From positions 1-64,000 of the forward strand of contig CAJTXE010000024.1 of NCBI GenBank assembly GCA_910580225.1: DNA of 64,000 nt, read 5' to 3'. Shown one piece after another: positions 50,891 to 60,376 of this stretch (positions within the stretch are counted from its first letter, which is position 1; every line of letters starts with the position of its first letter). Below the pieces are notes generated by a model. It made no database searches. It was not told where the DNA came from and saw nothing but the letters and a program-made list of their open reading frames with translations. This DNA is from an uncultured Acetatifactor sp. Lineage in GTDB: Bacteria > Bacillota > Clostridia > Lachnospirales > Lachnospiraceae. The translations under genes and the position numbers were made by a program.

Positions 50891-52300
50891 TCACCTGTCA
50901 CGCCGAAATCTGGCAATAAAAAAACCATCAGCTTCCATATACCCCGGAAGCAGCTGAATACAGGCACTGCGCTCTTCCTTCGTAAATCCCGCCTTAGGAT
51001 CCTTTCCGGCCTCCTGCAATTTGACCGCAATCTCCCTCCCGGCGGCAAGTACTGACTCCGGCAGGCACCCATCCAGCGATACCGGTGTAAAGCCCAGTTC
51101 TCCGGTAATATACCTGACCATATCTTCATTTTCTTCTCTGCGGATCGTACAGGTACTGTACAGGAGTGTCCCGCCCATCTTCACGTATCCCGCCGAAGCG
51201 GTGACAATCCGCCGCTGCAGTTCCTCAAGCTCGTCCAGTTTCTCCGCGGCAACACGATATTTAATATCCCGTTTCTTGCCCAGGACTCCCAGCCCTGAAC
51301 AGGGCACATCCAGAAAAACCACATCCGCCTTCTCCAGACAGGCCGTGTCAGTACAGGTACCGTCAAAGATTTGTACCTCAATATTACCCAGACCCATACG
51401 GCTGATATTTTCCCAGGTGATACCAGTCTTATCCTCTGAAATATCTCTGGCAAGCACTCTGCCGCTGCCGATCTTCTCTGCTGCAAGAATACTCTTCCCG
51501 CCCGGCGCCGCACAGACATCAATCACAAAATCTCCTTCTTTCACCCCCGCCGCTTCCACCGCCAAAGCGGAACTCACATCCTGAACCGTGCACTTTCCCC
51601 CTGAAAATGCCGGAAGCCAATGAAGGCTCTCCCCATAGCCTCCTGTCCTGTACAGGTACGGCAAATAGGGACTCTCTGCAACTTCCATCCCTCTCTCTCG
51701 AAGCTCTCTGCACAAAACCGTCCTTTCCGAGTCGGACAGCAATGTGGAAAACCTGAGCGAAACTGGCTGGATCTCCATCAGCCCCTTTAAAAGTGTTTCC
51801 GTTACATCCCTTCCATATTCATCCAGCCACATCTCCACAAGCCATTCCGGCATGGAATACCTGATCGAAAGATATCTCACCGGTTCGTTCTCCTCCGGCA
51901 GGGGAAGTGCTTCCTTTCCGGCTGAAATCCTGCGGAGTACACCGTTTACAAACCCTTTCAGATTCCCGAATCCTCTCTTACCCGCCAGCTTGCAGGCCTC
52001 ATTGCAGACAGCACTGTCCGGTACAGAATCCATATAAAGCAGCTGATACACGCCCATCCGCAGCAGGCAGCGTATCAGCGGCTTCATCTTTCTCACAGGC
52101 AGGCTGGAATAATGATCCAGGTAATAATCCAGTTCCAGCTGTCTCTCCAGAGTGCCTTCCGTGAGCCGCTTGATAAAGGCTTTATCCCTCGGCTCAAGAT
52201 AATCATATTTATCCAGTACAGACTTCATCAGCCTGTGGGAATAATCCCCCTCCCGCTCCAGGACAAGCAGGGTATCCAAAACAAGCTCCCTGATATTCAT
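50891..52300 (-). CDS. rsmB: 16S rRNA (cytosine-967-C5)-methyltransferase RsmB
   Basis: A 469-residue m5C methyltransferase. N-terminal NusB-like helical domain (LVLERE...KRLTEGTLERQLELDYYLDHYS), then the Rossmann domain with VCAAPGGKSILAAE, DVPCSGLGVLGKKRDIKY and the catalytic Cys in STCTIRREENE. Typical length. It is between the zinc protease and rlmN. Confidence 0.93.
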   Translation of the reverse strand: MNIRELVLDTLLVLEREGDYSHRLMKSVLDKYDYLEPRDKAFIKRLTEGTLERQLELDYYLDHYSSLPVRKMKPLIRCLLRMGVYQLLYMDSVPDSAVCNEACKLAGKRGFGNLKGFVNGVLRRISAGKEALPLPEENEPVRYLSIRYSMPEWLVEMWLDEYGRDVTETLLKGLMEIQPVSLRFSTLLSDSERTVLCRELRERGMEVAESPYLPYLYRTGGYGESLHWLPAFSGGKCTVQDVSSALAVEAAGVKEGDFVIDVCAAPGGKSILAAEKIGSGRVLARDISEDKTGITWENISRMGLGNIEVQIFDGTCTDTACLEKADVVFLDVPCSGLGVLGKKRDIKYRVAAEKLDELEELQRRIVTASAGYVKMGGTLLYSTCTIRREENEDMVRYITGELGFTPVSLDGCLPESVLAAGREIAVKLQEAGKDPKAGFTKEERSACIQLLPGYMEADGFFIARFRRDR

Positions 52301-52368
52301 TCCTGTATCTATCCTCCTGCCGGCAACCCGTCACCGGCATACGTCCTTTCCGGACCTTCCCGGCCAAA

Positions 52369-53070
52369 TCAATCGTCATTTCTCCGGCTGCCGCCAAACA
52401 GCAGCACCAGCCGCAGCAGCTGCAGAATGGAAGAGGCTGCTGCTGCCACATAGGTCATGGCCGCTGCTGTCAAAACCTTCCTGCATCCCTTTGTCTCATC
52501 CCCGGACAGCAATCCATACTGGTCAATTTTTGCCACTGCTCTGGACGACGCGTTGAATTCTACCGGCAATGTCACCAACTGAAACAGGACCGCCAGGGCA
52601 AATGCCCAGATGCCGATCTGAATCAGCACCTGATTCCAGCTTAGAATTACCCCCAGCAAGATAAGAGGCATCCCCAGGCGGCTTCCGATATTTGCCACAG
52701 GTACCAGGGCTGACCGAAAGTTTAACGGTGCATATCCTTTTGCATGCTGAATGGCATGCCCGCACTCATGGGCCGCTACGCCCACAGCCGTTACAGAAGC
52801 CTGGTTATAATTGTCATAGGAAAGCCTCACCGTGTTGGAACGGGGGTCATAATGGTCCCCGCCGCCAGACTTGAGACACTCGATCTGCACATTGTAAAGT
52901 CCTTCATTATTCAGAATGCGCCTGGCGGCTTCCGCTCCCGTAATCCCGCTGCGGTTGCGTACTCTGCTGTATTTTCTCATGGCACTGTTGACCATGGCGC
53001 TGGCCCCCAGACAGAGCACCATGCCCGCCAGAACCAGAATATAGGTGGGATCCCAATAAAACATACCCAT
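52369..53070 (-). CDS. YugP-like zinc-dependent membrane peptidase
   Basis: A 233-residue membrane protein of the neutral zinc metallopeptidase (DUF2268/YugP-type) group. A first helix (ILVLAGMVLCLGASAMV), the zinc motif AAHECGHAIQHAKGY, and two or three C-terminal helices (LILLGVILSW, IGIWAFALAVLFQLV). Substrate unknown. Conserved insertion in the fmt-rsmB interval of Clostridia. Confidence 0.88.
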   Translation of the reverse strand: MGMFYWDPTYILVLAGMVLCLGASAMVNSAMRKYSRVRNRSGITGAEAARRILNNEGLYNVQIECLKSGGGDHYDPRSNTVRLSYDNYNQASVTAVGVAAHECGHAIQHAKGYAPLNFRSALVPVANIGSRLGMPLILLGVILSWNQVLIQIGIWAFALAVLFQLVTLPVEFNASSRAVAKIDQYGLLSGDETKGCRKVLTAAAMTYVAAAASSILQLLRLVLLFGGSRRNDD

Positions 53071-53097
53071 ATCGTGTCACTCCTTTCCCAAAATCCG

Positions 53098-54042
53098 CTA
53101 AAAATGTCTCCCCAGTACTTCCCCTGACTGCATTCTGACTCCCAGAAGGAAATCATGAGCCGTCATCCGCTTTCTGCCCTCCAGCTGAAGCTCATAAATG
53201 CGCAGGGCCCCCTCTCCTGCCGCAACGACTACGGCATCTTTTTCCACTTTCAAAATCTCCCCGGGAGTCCGTCCCAAAATGTTCACCGAATACACAGGTT
53301 CCGCCCGCCAAATCTTCAACTGTTTTCCCTGGTAAGTGGTATAGGCACTGGGCCAGGGGGTCATAGCCCGTATCCTGCGGTCCACAGCAGACGCATCCTG
53401 TGAAAAATCGATCTCCCCCATCTCTTTTCCGATCAGCGGCGCATAGCAGCTTAACTCCTCCTGCTGCTTTTCCGGCGTCAGCTTCCCCTGCTCCAAAAGC
53501 TCCAGAGCCTCCACAATCGCCTGGCCTCCCAGCAACATCAACCTGTCTTGGAGCGTCTCATAATTATCCTGTGCAGAAATCGCCGTTTCCTTCCGGTACA
53601 GCATATCTCCTGTATCCACTCCCGCATCCATCTGCATGATGGTGATTCCTGTCTTCTCCTCCCCGTCCAGTATAACATGCTGAATCGGTGAAGTACCTCT
53701 GTACTTCGGAAGCAGGGATGCATGAATATTCAGACATCCGTAAGGCGGAATATCCAGAATCTCCTGTGACAGAATCTGCCCAAATGCTGCAACGACATAA
53801 ACATCTGCCGGATACTCCCGCAGCCTGGCCACCTCCTCACGTCTCTTGATACGCACAGGCTGCAAGACAGGTATGCCATACTTCAATGCGCATGCCTTCA
53901 CCGGAGGCGGAAGGAGTGCCTTGCTCCGCCCCTTGGGGCGGTCCGGCTGCGTCACTGCCGCAGTCACCTCATGTCCTGCCTTTATCAGCGCTTCCAGTGC
54001 CTGTGCCGCAAACTCAGGCGTTCCCATAAATACGATCTTCAT
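53098..54042 (-). CDS. fmt: Methionyl-tRNA formyltransferase
   Basis: A 314-residue enzyme that formylates initiator Met-tRNA. MKIVFMGTPEFAAQALEAL opens the Rossmann fold; catalytic Asn, His and Asp are in LNIHASLLPKYRGTSPIQ and MDAGVDTGDML; the C-terminal OB domain follows. The ATG at 54042 has GGAGGAA upstream; the longer frame reads through the acidic tail region of def. It is 13 bp after def. Confidence 0.95.
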   Translation of the reverse strand: MKIVFMGTPEFAAQALEALIKAGHEVTAAVTQPDRPKGRSKALLPPPVKACALKYGIPVLQPVRIKRREEVARLREYPADVYVVAAFGQILSQEILDIPPYGCLNIHASLLPKYRGTSPIQHVILDGEEKTGITIMQMDAGVDTGDMLYRKETAISAQDNYETLQDRLMLLGGQAIVEALELLEQGKLTPEKQQEELSCYAPLIGKEMGEIDFSQDASAVDRRIRAMTPWPSAYTTYQGKQLKIWRAEPVYSVNILGRTPGEILKVEKDAVVVAAGEGALRIYELQLEGRKRMTAHDFLLGVRMQSGEVLGRHF

Positions 54043-54055
54043 AGCATTCCTCCGT

Positions 54056-54538
54056 TTACTCCTCTTCTTCCTCCTCTGCCGCCGCGTCCTGGAGCGGTCC
54101 TTCCACCTTCTCCACATACAAATGCCCGTCCAGATGATCCAGCTCATGACAGACTGCACGAGCCATAAGTTCCGTTGCCTCCAGTTCAAATTCCTTCATA
54201 TTCACATCCAATGCCACCGCCTTCACATAATTCGGCCGTGTGACCTGTCCGGTCTTGCCCGGTACGCTTAAGCATGCTTCCGGTCCGGTCTGCTCTCCGC
54301 TGCTCTCCACAATTCTGGGATTGATGAGAATATAGGGGTCTTCTCCCGTGGTATCGATCACAACAATGCGTTTCAGCACTCCTACCTGCGGTGCAGCCAG
54401 CCCCACCCCGTTGGCCTCATACATGGTATCCAGCATATCCTCGATCAATTCTCTGGTTCTGGGCGTCATCTCCGTCACCATCTTACACTTTTTCCCAAGT
54501 ACCTCTTCTCCGATTTCCCGTATGTTTCTGATTGCCAT
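54056..54538 (-). CDS. def: Peptide deformylase
   Basis: A 160-residue metal peptidase that removes the formyl group added by Fmt. Motifs: GVGLAAPQVG, EACLSVPG and HELDHLDG (HExxH variant H-E-L-D-H). Type 1 by length. The C-terminus ends in an acidic run (AAAEEEEEE), which is unusual. Confidence 0.95.
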   Translation of the reverse strand: MAIRNIREIGEEVLGKKCKMVTEMTPRTRELIEDMLDTMYEANGVGLAAPQVGVLKRIVVIDTTGEDPYILINPRIVESSGEQTGPEACLSVPGKTGQVTRPNYVKAVALDVNMKEFELEATELMARAVCHELDHLDGHLYVEKVEGPLQDAAAEEEEEE

Positions 54539-54600
54539 TTTTATACCTCCCGGTCCGCTTCTGCGGACTGCGCATTTCCTGTTTCTTTGTTATCGCATTC

Positions 54601-56883
54601 TTACATGATATGTACCGGATTAAAATCAAACTGCACAGTCATATCTGCCCCCAACGGCTGTGTGCGCAGTCTCTCCTCCAGCATATCTTTTATCTGTACC
54701 AGTTTACCATACTTTGGACTTTTCACATAGAATACAAATCTAAAAATATCATTAATTCTTCCAATCGTGGCCGATGCCGGGCCGATGATCTGGAGCAGAG
54801 GCAGCTCAAGCGGAGAACATCCGCTGCTTTCCTGTGCCCTTTCTGCCGTGCCGCCGATACTTTTCTTCACTTCACCGGCCAGCCGCCGCGCAAGTAAGAC
54901 GCCTCCATCTTCGGATTTGGAAAAGATCTGTACCGCCAGCATATTGGAAACCGGCGGATATCCCACCATCTCACGGTAAATGATCTCTTCCCCGTAAAAT
55001 CCCTCATAATTCTGTTCCGCAGCATGCACCACCGCGTAGTGTTCCGGCTGATAGGTCTGGATAACCGCTTCTCCGGCCAGCTTTCCCCTGCCTGCCCGCC
55101 CTACTGCCTGAGTCAGCAGCTGGAAAGTCCGTTCTCCTGCCCGGTAGTCGCTCATATTGAGAGAAAGATCCGCCGCCAGCACTCCCACCAATGTCACCCC
55201 GGGAAAATCATGCCCTTTTACGATCATCTGAGTACCGATCAGCACATCTGCTTCCCGATTCGCAAAAGCAGAAAGAATCTTCTCATAACTGCCTTTTTTT
55301 CTGGTGGTATCCGCATCCATCCGCAGCGTCCGCACCCCCGGTAACAACTGTACAAGCTTCTCTTCCACCTGCTGAGTACCTGCCCTGAATCCGCTGATAT
55401 ATTTGGAACCGCACTGAGGACACAGCCTGGGCATGGCCTCCGTATGGCCGCAGTAATGGCATATCAGCCTTCCGCCGGCATGCTCCGAAAGGGACACGTC
55501 ACAGTGGGGGCACTTCATCACATGGCCGCAGGAGCGGCAGGAGACAAAGCCCGCATATCCCCGCCTGTTCAGAAATAAAATGCTCTGTTCCCCTCTCGCC
55601 AGCCGTTCTGCCAGCAGTTCCTGCAGTTTTCTGCTGAAAACGGAGCTGTTACCCTCCTTCAATTCCCGGCGCAGATCCACCACATGCACTTTCGGCAGCC
55701 CGCCAGTAAGCCTCTCCCGCAGTGAAAAAAGCTTATATTCCCCGGTTTCTGCCCTGTAATACGCTTCCAGGGAAGGGGTAGCCGATCCCAGCATCACGCT
55801 GGCGCCATGCAGCCTGGCCACCTCCTGTGCGGTTTCTCTGGCATGATACTTGGGTGTAGCTTCACTCTTATAGCTTCCCTCATGTTCCTCATCCAGAATG
55901 ATAATTCCCAGTCTGGGGAATGGAGTAAACAAAGCAGAACGGGGTCCAATGATCACATCGATCTCCCCGTTTCTGGCACGTTCGCACTGATCATATTTTT
56001 CCCCGGGAGACAGATTGGAATTCATAACACTGACCCGATCTCCGAACATGGTGTAAAACCGCAGCAGCGTCTGATAAGTCAGTGCAATCTCCGGTATCAG
56101 CACGATGGCCTGCCTGCCTCTGTCCACCATCTCTTTCACAAGCTGCATATAGACTAAAGTTTTGCCGCTTCCAGTGATTCCGTGCAGCAGATAGACATCC
56201 GGGTTCCCGGTGTCAAAATCCTTCATTACCTCGTCCACAATCTGTATCTGGGCAGTGCTCAGAATCTTTCCCTTCTCTTCCACCTCTTCCACCCTGACCG
56301 GATTGCGGAAAGAATGGCTCTTCAGGATCTTCACCACCCCAGCCTTCTCCAGGCTGCTGACTGTCTGAGACGATACCCCCAGTTTCCCGGTGACCCATTC
56401 ATAGGGAATCGTCTCCTGCCGAATCAGTTCCGCCAGCAGTCTTTCCTTTGCCACCTGCTTCTTTCTCCTGCACTCACCCATGAGAGAGATGATCTCCTCC
56501 CGCCCCAGAAGCCGCTGCAAGGTTCTGTGTTCCACCTTTTTAACAGACTGCCTGGCCGGCAATACGGTTTTCAGGGCCTGTATCATGGTAGAACCGTAAT
56601 TTGTCCGGATCCATCCGGCTAATGTGATCATTTTGTCCTCAATACCCACTCCGCCTTTTACAATATCCCGGATCTCTTTCATGCGTGCCGGGTCAAATTT
56701 ACAGACATTGCCCAAGCCTACACAATAGCCTTTCACCATCTTATTCCCGTTTCCGAAGGGAACCTCCACACACATACCCGTTTCCAATACCCCTTTCAGC
56801 CTGTCGGGCACAGAATATTGAAACGTTTTATCCAGTTTTTCATGAGAAATATCTACGATTATGTCCGCATAAAACTCACCCAT
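54601..56883 (-). CDS. priA: Primosomal protein N' (replication restart helicase PriA)
   Basis: A 760-residue superfamily 2 helicase: N-terminal 3'-DNA-binding domain (DIIVDISHEKLDKTFQYSVPD), Walker A GITGSGKTLVYMQ, DEEH box (ILDEEHEGSYK), and the two zinc modules CRSCGHVMKCPHC and CHYCGHT...CPQCGSKY. It reloads the replisome at stalled forks. The ATG at 56883 has GGGAGGAAG upstream. Starts the translation block priA-def-fmt. Confidence 0.95.
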   Translation of the reverse strand: MGEFYADIIVDISHEKLDKTFQYSVPDRLKGVLETGMCVEVPFGNGNKMVKGYCVGLGNVCKFDPARMKEIRDIVKGGVGIEDKMITLAGWIRTNYGSTMIQALKTVLPARQSVKKVEHRTLQRLLGREEIISLMGECRRKKQVAKERLLAELIRQETIPYEWVTGKLGVSSQTVSSLEKAGVVKILKSHSFRNPVRVEEVEEKGKILSTAQIQIVDEVMKDFDTGNPDVYLLHGITGSGKTLVYMQLVKEMVDRGRQAIVLIPEIALTYQTLLRFYTMFGDRVSVMNSNLSPGEKYDQCERARNGEIDVIIGPRSALFTPFPRLGIIILDEEHEGSYKSEATPKYHARETAQEVARLHGASVMLGSATPSLEAYYRAETGEYKLFSLRERLTGGLPKVHVVDLRRELKEGNSSVFSRKLQELLAERLARGEQSILFLNRRGYAGFVSCRSCGHVMKCPHCDVSLSEHAGGRLICHYCGHTEAMPRLCPQCGSKYISGFRAGTQQVEEKLVQLLPGVRTLRMDADTTRKKGSYEKILSAFANREADVLIGTQMIVKGHDFPGVTLVGVLAADLSLNMSDYRAGERTFQLLTQAVGRAGRGKLAGEAVIQTYQPEHYAVVHAAEQNYEGFYGEEIIYREMVGYPPVSNMLAVQIFSKSEDGGVLLARRLAGEVKKSIGGTAERAQESSGCSPLELPLLQIIGPASATIGRINDIFRFVFYVKSPKYGKLVQIKDMLEERLRTQPLGADMTVQFDFNPVHIM

Positions 56884-56978
56884 GCGCTTCCTCCCGGCTC
56901 CAGACGTCTCTTCCCTGCTCAATTTTTATTTATCTGCCGCAACTGAGACTCCGCTTTCTACAAATGATGTCCTGCATG

Positions 56979-57001
56979 GCGCTTTTCAGACAAAAAAGCG
57001 C
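56979..57001 (-). repeat. Short perfect inverted repeat between murE and priA
   Basis: GCGCTTTT and AAAAGCGC pair around a loop of seven bases. No U-run follows on either strand, so a terminator is uncertain. Confidence 0.35.
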
Positions 57002-57019
57002 TCCCCCGATTCCGGTTGA

Positions 57020-58495
57020 TCAGATATGTGTCAGTCCGGACTCCAAAAGCTCATGAATGATCACCCTCTCATCCATGGGATATTTCTGGCCTCTGATCTC
57101 CTGATAGTCTTCATGCCCTTTCCCCGCCAATACGATCAGATCTCCCTCCTGCGCATGAGAAATGACATAGCCAATGGCTTCTCTTCTGTCACAGATTTCC
57201 ACATATTCTCCTCTGGTTTTTCCAATGCCTTCTTTGATATCTTCAATGATGGCCTCCGGTTCCTCAAAACGCGGATTATCAGATGTAATAACGGTGAAAT
57301 CAGCCAGTCTGCCGCTCACCTCTCCCATCTCATACCGGCGCTGCCTGGAACGGTTGCCGCCGCAGCCAAACAGGCACACCAGTCTGCCCGGACGATACTC
57401 CTTCAGCGTTGAAAGAAGACTTTCCAGAGCCATGGCGTTATGAGCATAGTCGATTAACAGTGTAAATTTATTTGAAATTTTGACTTTTTCAATTCGTCCT
57501 TTTACATGAACATCCCCAAGCGCCCTTCGGATATCCCCCACTTTCACCTGAAAATGCCGGCAGATTGCTACGGCACACAACGCATTGTACACGCTGAAGC
57601 GCCCCGGCGCCGGCATATGAGCATCAAACTCCATCAACCCGGACACATGGAAATTTACCCCCAATTCTCCCGGATTGCGAACAAGCTCCAGATTTTCGGC
57701 CCGAAGCATACAGTTCTTCCCAGTGCCGTAAGTTTCCAGGTCACAGGTATGCCCTTCCACCAGCTTCTCCACATGGACATCATCCCCATTCACTATGCCA
57801 ACCCGGCATTGGCGAAACAGGAGTCCCTTGCATGCCATGTACTCTTCGAAATCCGCATGTTCGTCAGGAGCAATATGGTCCGGTTCCAGATTGGTAAAAA
57901 TGCCGTAGTCAAAGACAAACCCCTGAGTCCGGTGAAGCTTCAACGCCTGTGAAGACACTTCCATCACCACCGCTTCCATCCCCGCCTCCACCATCCCGGC
58001 AAAGTCTTGCTGAAGAATGTAAGATTCCGGAGTAGTATTATCTGCATGGATATGTGTCTCTCCGATAATGGTCTCTATGGTCCCGATCAAACCTGTCTTA
58101 ATCCCGGCATTTTCCAGAATGGATTTCACCAGGTACGTAGTGGTGGTCTTGCCCTTGGTACCGGTAATTCCGATGACCCGCAGTCTCTCTGCCGGATGCC
58201 CGAACCAGGCGGCAGAAATAAATGCCATCCCATACCGGGTATCCTCCACCCGGATCACGGTTACATCCTTTCCCGTTACCTCCGCCACCGGCCTGGAAAC
58301 CAGCAGCACGGCAGCCTGCTTTTCCACAGCCCCGGCAGCAAATGCATGACCGTCAAACTTTGCCCCCTGGATACAGATAAAAAGACATCCCGGTACCACT
58401 TTTCTGGAATCATATACTACCGCAGACACCTCCACGTCCGTTTTCCCCTGTATACATTCAAAGCTGACCTTCCCCAGCAGATCCAATAATCTCAT
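57020..58495 (-). CDS. murE: UDP-MurNAc-tripeptide synthetase MurE (meso-DAP type)
   Basis: A 491-residue Mur ligase: ITGTKGKTTTTYLVKSIL, NLEPDHIAPDEH, LIDYAHNAMALESLL and SDNPRFEEP. The DNPR motif selects meso-diaminopimelate, so the wall is probably A1-gamma type. It lies apart from the dcw cluster, with murF not in the window. The ATG has GAGGAGGTATTT upstream. Confidence 0.94.
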   Translation of the reverse strand: MRLLDLLGKVSFECIQGKTDVEVSAVVYDSRKVVPGCLFICIQGAKFDGHAFAAGAVEKQAAVLLVSRPVAEVTGKDVTVIRVEDTRYGMAFISAAWFGHPAERLRVIGITGTKGKTTTTYLVKSILENAGIKTGLIGTIETIIGETHIHADNTTPESYILQQDFAGMVEAGMEAVVMEVSSQALKLHRTQGFVFDYGIFTNLEPDHIAPDEHADFEEYMACKGLLFRQCRVGIVNGDDVHVEKLVEGHTCDLETYGTGKNCMLRAENLELVRNPGELGVNFHVSGLMEFDAHMPAPGRFSVYNALCAVAICRHFQVKVGDIRRALGDVHVKGRIEKVKISNKFTLLIDYAHNAMALESLLSTLKEYRPGRLVCLFGCGGNRSRQRRYEMGEVSGRLADFTVITSDNPRFEEPEAIIEDIKEGIGKTRGEYVEICDRREAIGYVISHAQEGDLIVLAGKGHEDYQEIRGQKYPMDERVIIHELLESGLTHI

Positions 58496-58579
58496 AAATA
58501 CCTCCTCGTCCGGTTCCGCAACATTCCTATCTATTTTACTCTAATTTACGGTTTTCTACCACCCCTAAATTGAAAAATA

Positions 58580-58616
58580 GAAAAAACAAAAGCGAAAGAC
58601 CGACTCTCCCGCTTTT
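58580..58616 (-). terminator. Intrinsic terminator after the nagZ-like gene
   Basis: AAAAGCGGGAGA and TCTTTCGCTTTT pair on the minus strand with a short loop, followed by GTTTTTT, about 10 bp after the stop. Confidence 0.7.
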
Positions 58617-58624
58617 ATCTCCTC

Positions 58625-59995
58625 TTATTCGACGATCATATCCGCATATTTGATCCTGTATATCCGCCGAAGCGAATCATTTATCCGTTCTTCCGAAATA
58701 TTCCCGTCTGCAATGGCCTGCAGAACCCCCTGATAAGCCTTTTCGAAATCTTCCGGCATCAACAGCATATCGCAGCCTGCCAGTATCGCCATAATCGCGG
58801 CTTCATCTGCCCCGTAGTATTGGGAAATGGCCGACATATTCAGCGCATCCGTGATAATGACACCCTCATATCCCATTTCCTCCCGCAGAATATCCGTTAT
58901 CAGGTGCCTGGAAAAAATACAGGGTTCGTTATCACCGGTAATGCCGGGTGCTGCCATGTGGCCCACCATAATCATATGGGCCCCTGCCTCGATTCCCGCC
59001 CTGAAAACAGCCAGTTCCTCGGCTCTGAACTGTTCTTCCGTCCGTTCTGAAGATGCCATTCCGTCATGTGTATCCTGCACAGAACTGCCGATACCCGGAA
59101 AATGCTTCAGGCATGCTGTCACATTCTGCTCTTCAAGCCCCTTCATCATGGAAACTACAAAGTCCGATACGCTGCCGGGATCCGCCCCATAGGAGCGTCC
59201 CTCCATAACACTTCCCTCCACATTTGCCAGATCTGCCACCGGTGCAAAATTTACGTTAAAGCCTATCTCTGCCATGGCGGCTCCGATGGCCGCGCCCGCA
59301 TTGTATGCGTTCTGGGGATCCCCGACCGCTCCAATATTTCCTGCACTTTCCACCTTCGGGCCGATGCCTGCTGATCCAAGCCGGGCCGCAGTGCCTCCCT
59401 CCTCATCCACCGCCAGGAAAACCGGATAGTTGGCATACTGTTTTGTATTGCTCAGCATTTCCTTTAACTGCTCTTCCGACTGCATATTCTTCTTGAAATA
59501 CACCAGTCCGCCCACCGCATACTGTGCCAGAGCATCCCGGGTTCCCTCCCCCGCCTTCACTGCTGTCTCAACATCCGTGATCGCTTCCGGCGTTACAAAA
59601 AACAGACCTGCCACCTTATCCTCCAGCGACATTGCCTCAATTCCCGCATCCACGATCTCGTCCAGCCGCTCCTCCGGAGTGGGCTCCACCGCTTCCGGAG
59701 TGGGTTCCGGGGTTATGGTAATCTCCTTCTCATCTGCAAGCAGATCGTTGATGAGCTCCTCTTTCGACTGATTTCCCTCTGACGATACCTCTGAAGGCGG
59801 ATCCTGCGCTGTCTGCTGCCCGTTCTGTCCCGTATCCGTTCTTTCCTTTAAAAGATAATTCACCCCAAATACGATTCCTGCTGCCACAGCCAGAATCAGA
59901 AATACCATTACCACATAGACCATAATCTGATTTCTAATCCGCCGCTTCTTTCTCTCTTCCCTCTTTTCACGCTGCAGTTCATTCCTGCTTTCCAT
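58625..59995 (-). CDS. Membrane-anchored beta-N-acetylhexosaminidase, GH3 (NagZ-like)
   Basis: A 456-residue GH3 enzyme: short basic cytoplasmic start, one helix (IMVYVVMVFLILAVAAGIVFGV), a Gln/Ser/Glu/Pro linker (about 50-110), and the GH3 barrel with AVDEEGGTAARL, KHFPGIG followed by DTHDG (His310, candidate acid/base) and nucleophile Asp383 in VIITDALNMSA. Family members release GlcNAc from muropeptides. The canonical KHFPGHG has Ile in place of the second His. The ATG at 59995 has AGAGAGGATACAT upstream. Confidence 0.85.
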   Translation of the reverse strand: MESRNELQREKREERKKRRIRNQIMVYVVMVFLILAVAAGIVFGVNYLLKERTDTGQNGQQTAQDPPSEVSSEGNQSKEELINDLLADEKEITITPEPTPEAVEPTPEERLDEIVDAGIEAMSLEDKVAGLFFVTPEAITDVETAVKAGEGTRDALAQYAVGGLVYFKKNMQSEEQLKEMLSNTKQYANYPVFLAVDEEGGTAARLGSAGIGPKVESAGNIGAVGDPQNAYNAGAAIGAAMAEIGFNVNFAPVADLANVEGSVMEGRSYGADPGSVSDFVVSMMKGLEEQNVTACLKHFPGIGSSVQDTHDGMASSERTEEQFRAEELAVFRAGIEAGAHMIMVGHMAAPGITGDNEPCIFSRHLITDILREEMGYEGVIITDALNMSAISQYYGADEAAIMAILAGCDMLLMPEDFEKAYQGVLQAIADGNISEERINDSLRRIYRIKYADMIVE

Positions 59996-60171
59996 ATGTA
60001 TCCTCTCTGTCCTCCGGTTCCGGCCGCCCCTCATATCCGCCCCGCCTGCTCTGCCGATCAGACAGAGGAATCCTCTCCTTTGCCTGCCCGGCACCCCAGG
60101 TGTCACGTCAGTGACCTATTTCGTGCTGCCAGAGCAGCAAACATCCCTATGCAGGTTTGCGCATAAAACAA

Positions 60172-60296
60172 CAGGAAATGAGCTCCCACTCATTTCCTGA
60201 TCTTTCCTCCACTTCATCTCTTCGTATATCAACTCTTTTGCATATAAAAATCACACATTTGCTTTTTGTCTCTTCTGTACCTCAATGAAGGTTGAT
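60172..60296 (-). ncRNA. Candidate structured leader RNA upstream of the nagZ-like gene
   Basis: From the consensus promoter at 60303-60331, the transcript begins GTATCAAC (60298-60291), which can pair with GTTGATATAC (60233-60224). ACCT...AGGT makes a small inner hairpin. It ends with an 11-bp perfect stem CAGGAAATGAG/CTCATTTCCTG (60172-60199), followed by a modest T-run (TTGTTTT). That is about 125 nt ending in a terminator-like structure, then about 175 nt more to the next ATG. It could be a small RNA or an attenuating leader. No known riboswitch is recognised. Confidence 0.4.
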
Positions 60297-60302
60297 ACCT
60301 TT

Positions 60303-60331
60303 ATTATATTGCCCAATTTTCCGTCTGTCAA
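60303..60331 (-). promoter_or_regulatory. Perfect-consensus housekeeping promoter
   Basis: Minus strand: TTGACA (60331-60326), 17-bp spacer, TATAAT (60308-60303). Both hexamers are exact. It lies 46 bp after the aspartokinase stop. Confidence 0.9.
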
Positions 60332-60376
60332 CACGGAATGACGCTTTTCCAGATTTTTCTACAAATCAAACAATTT

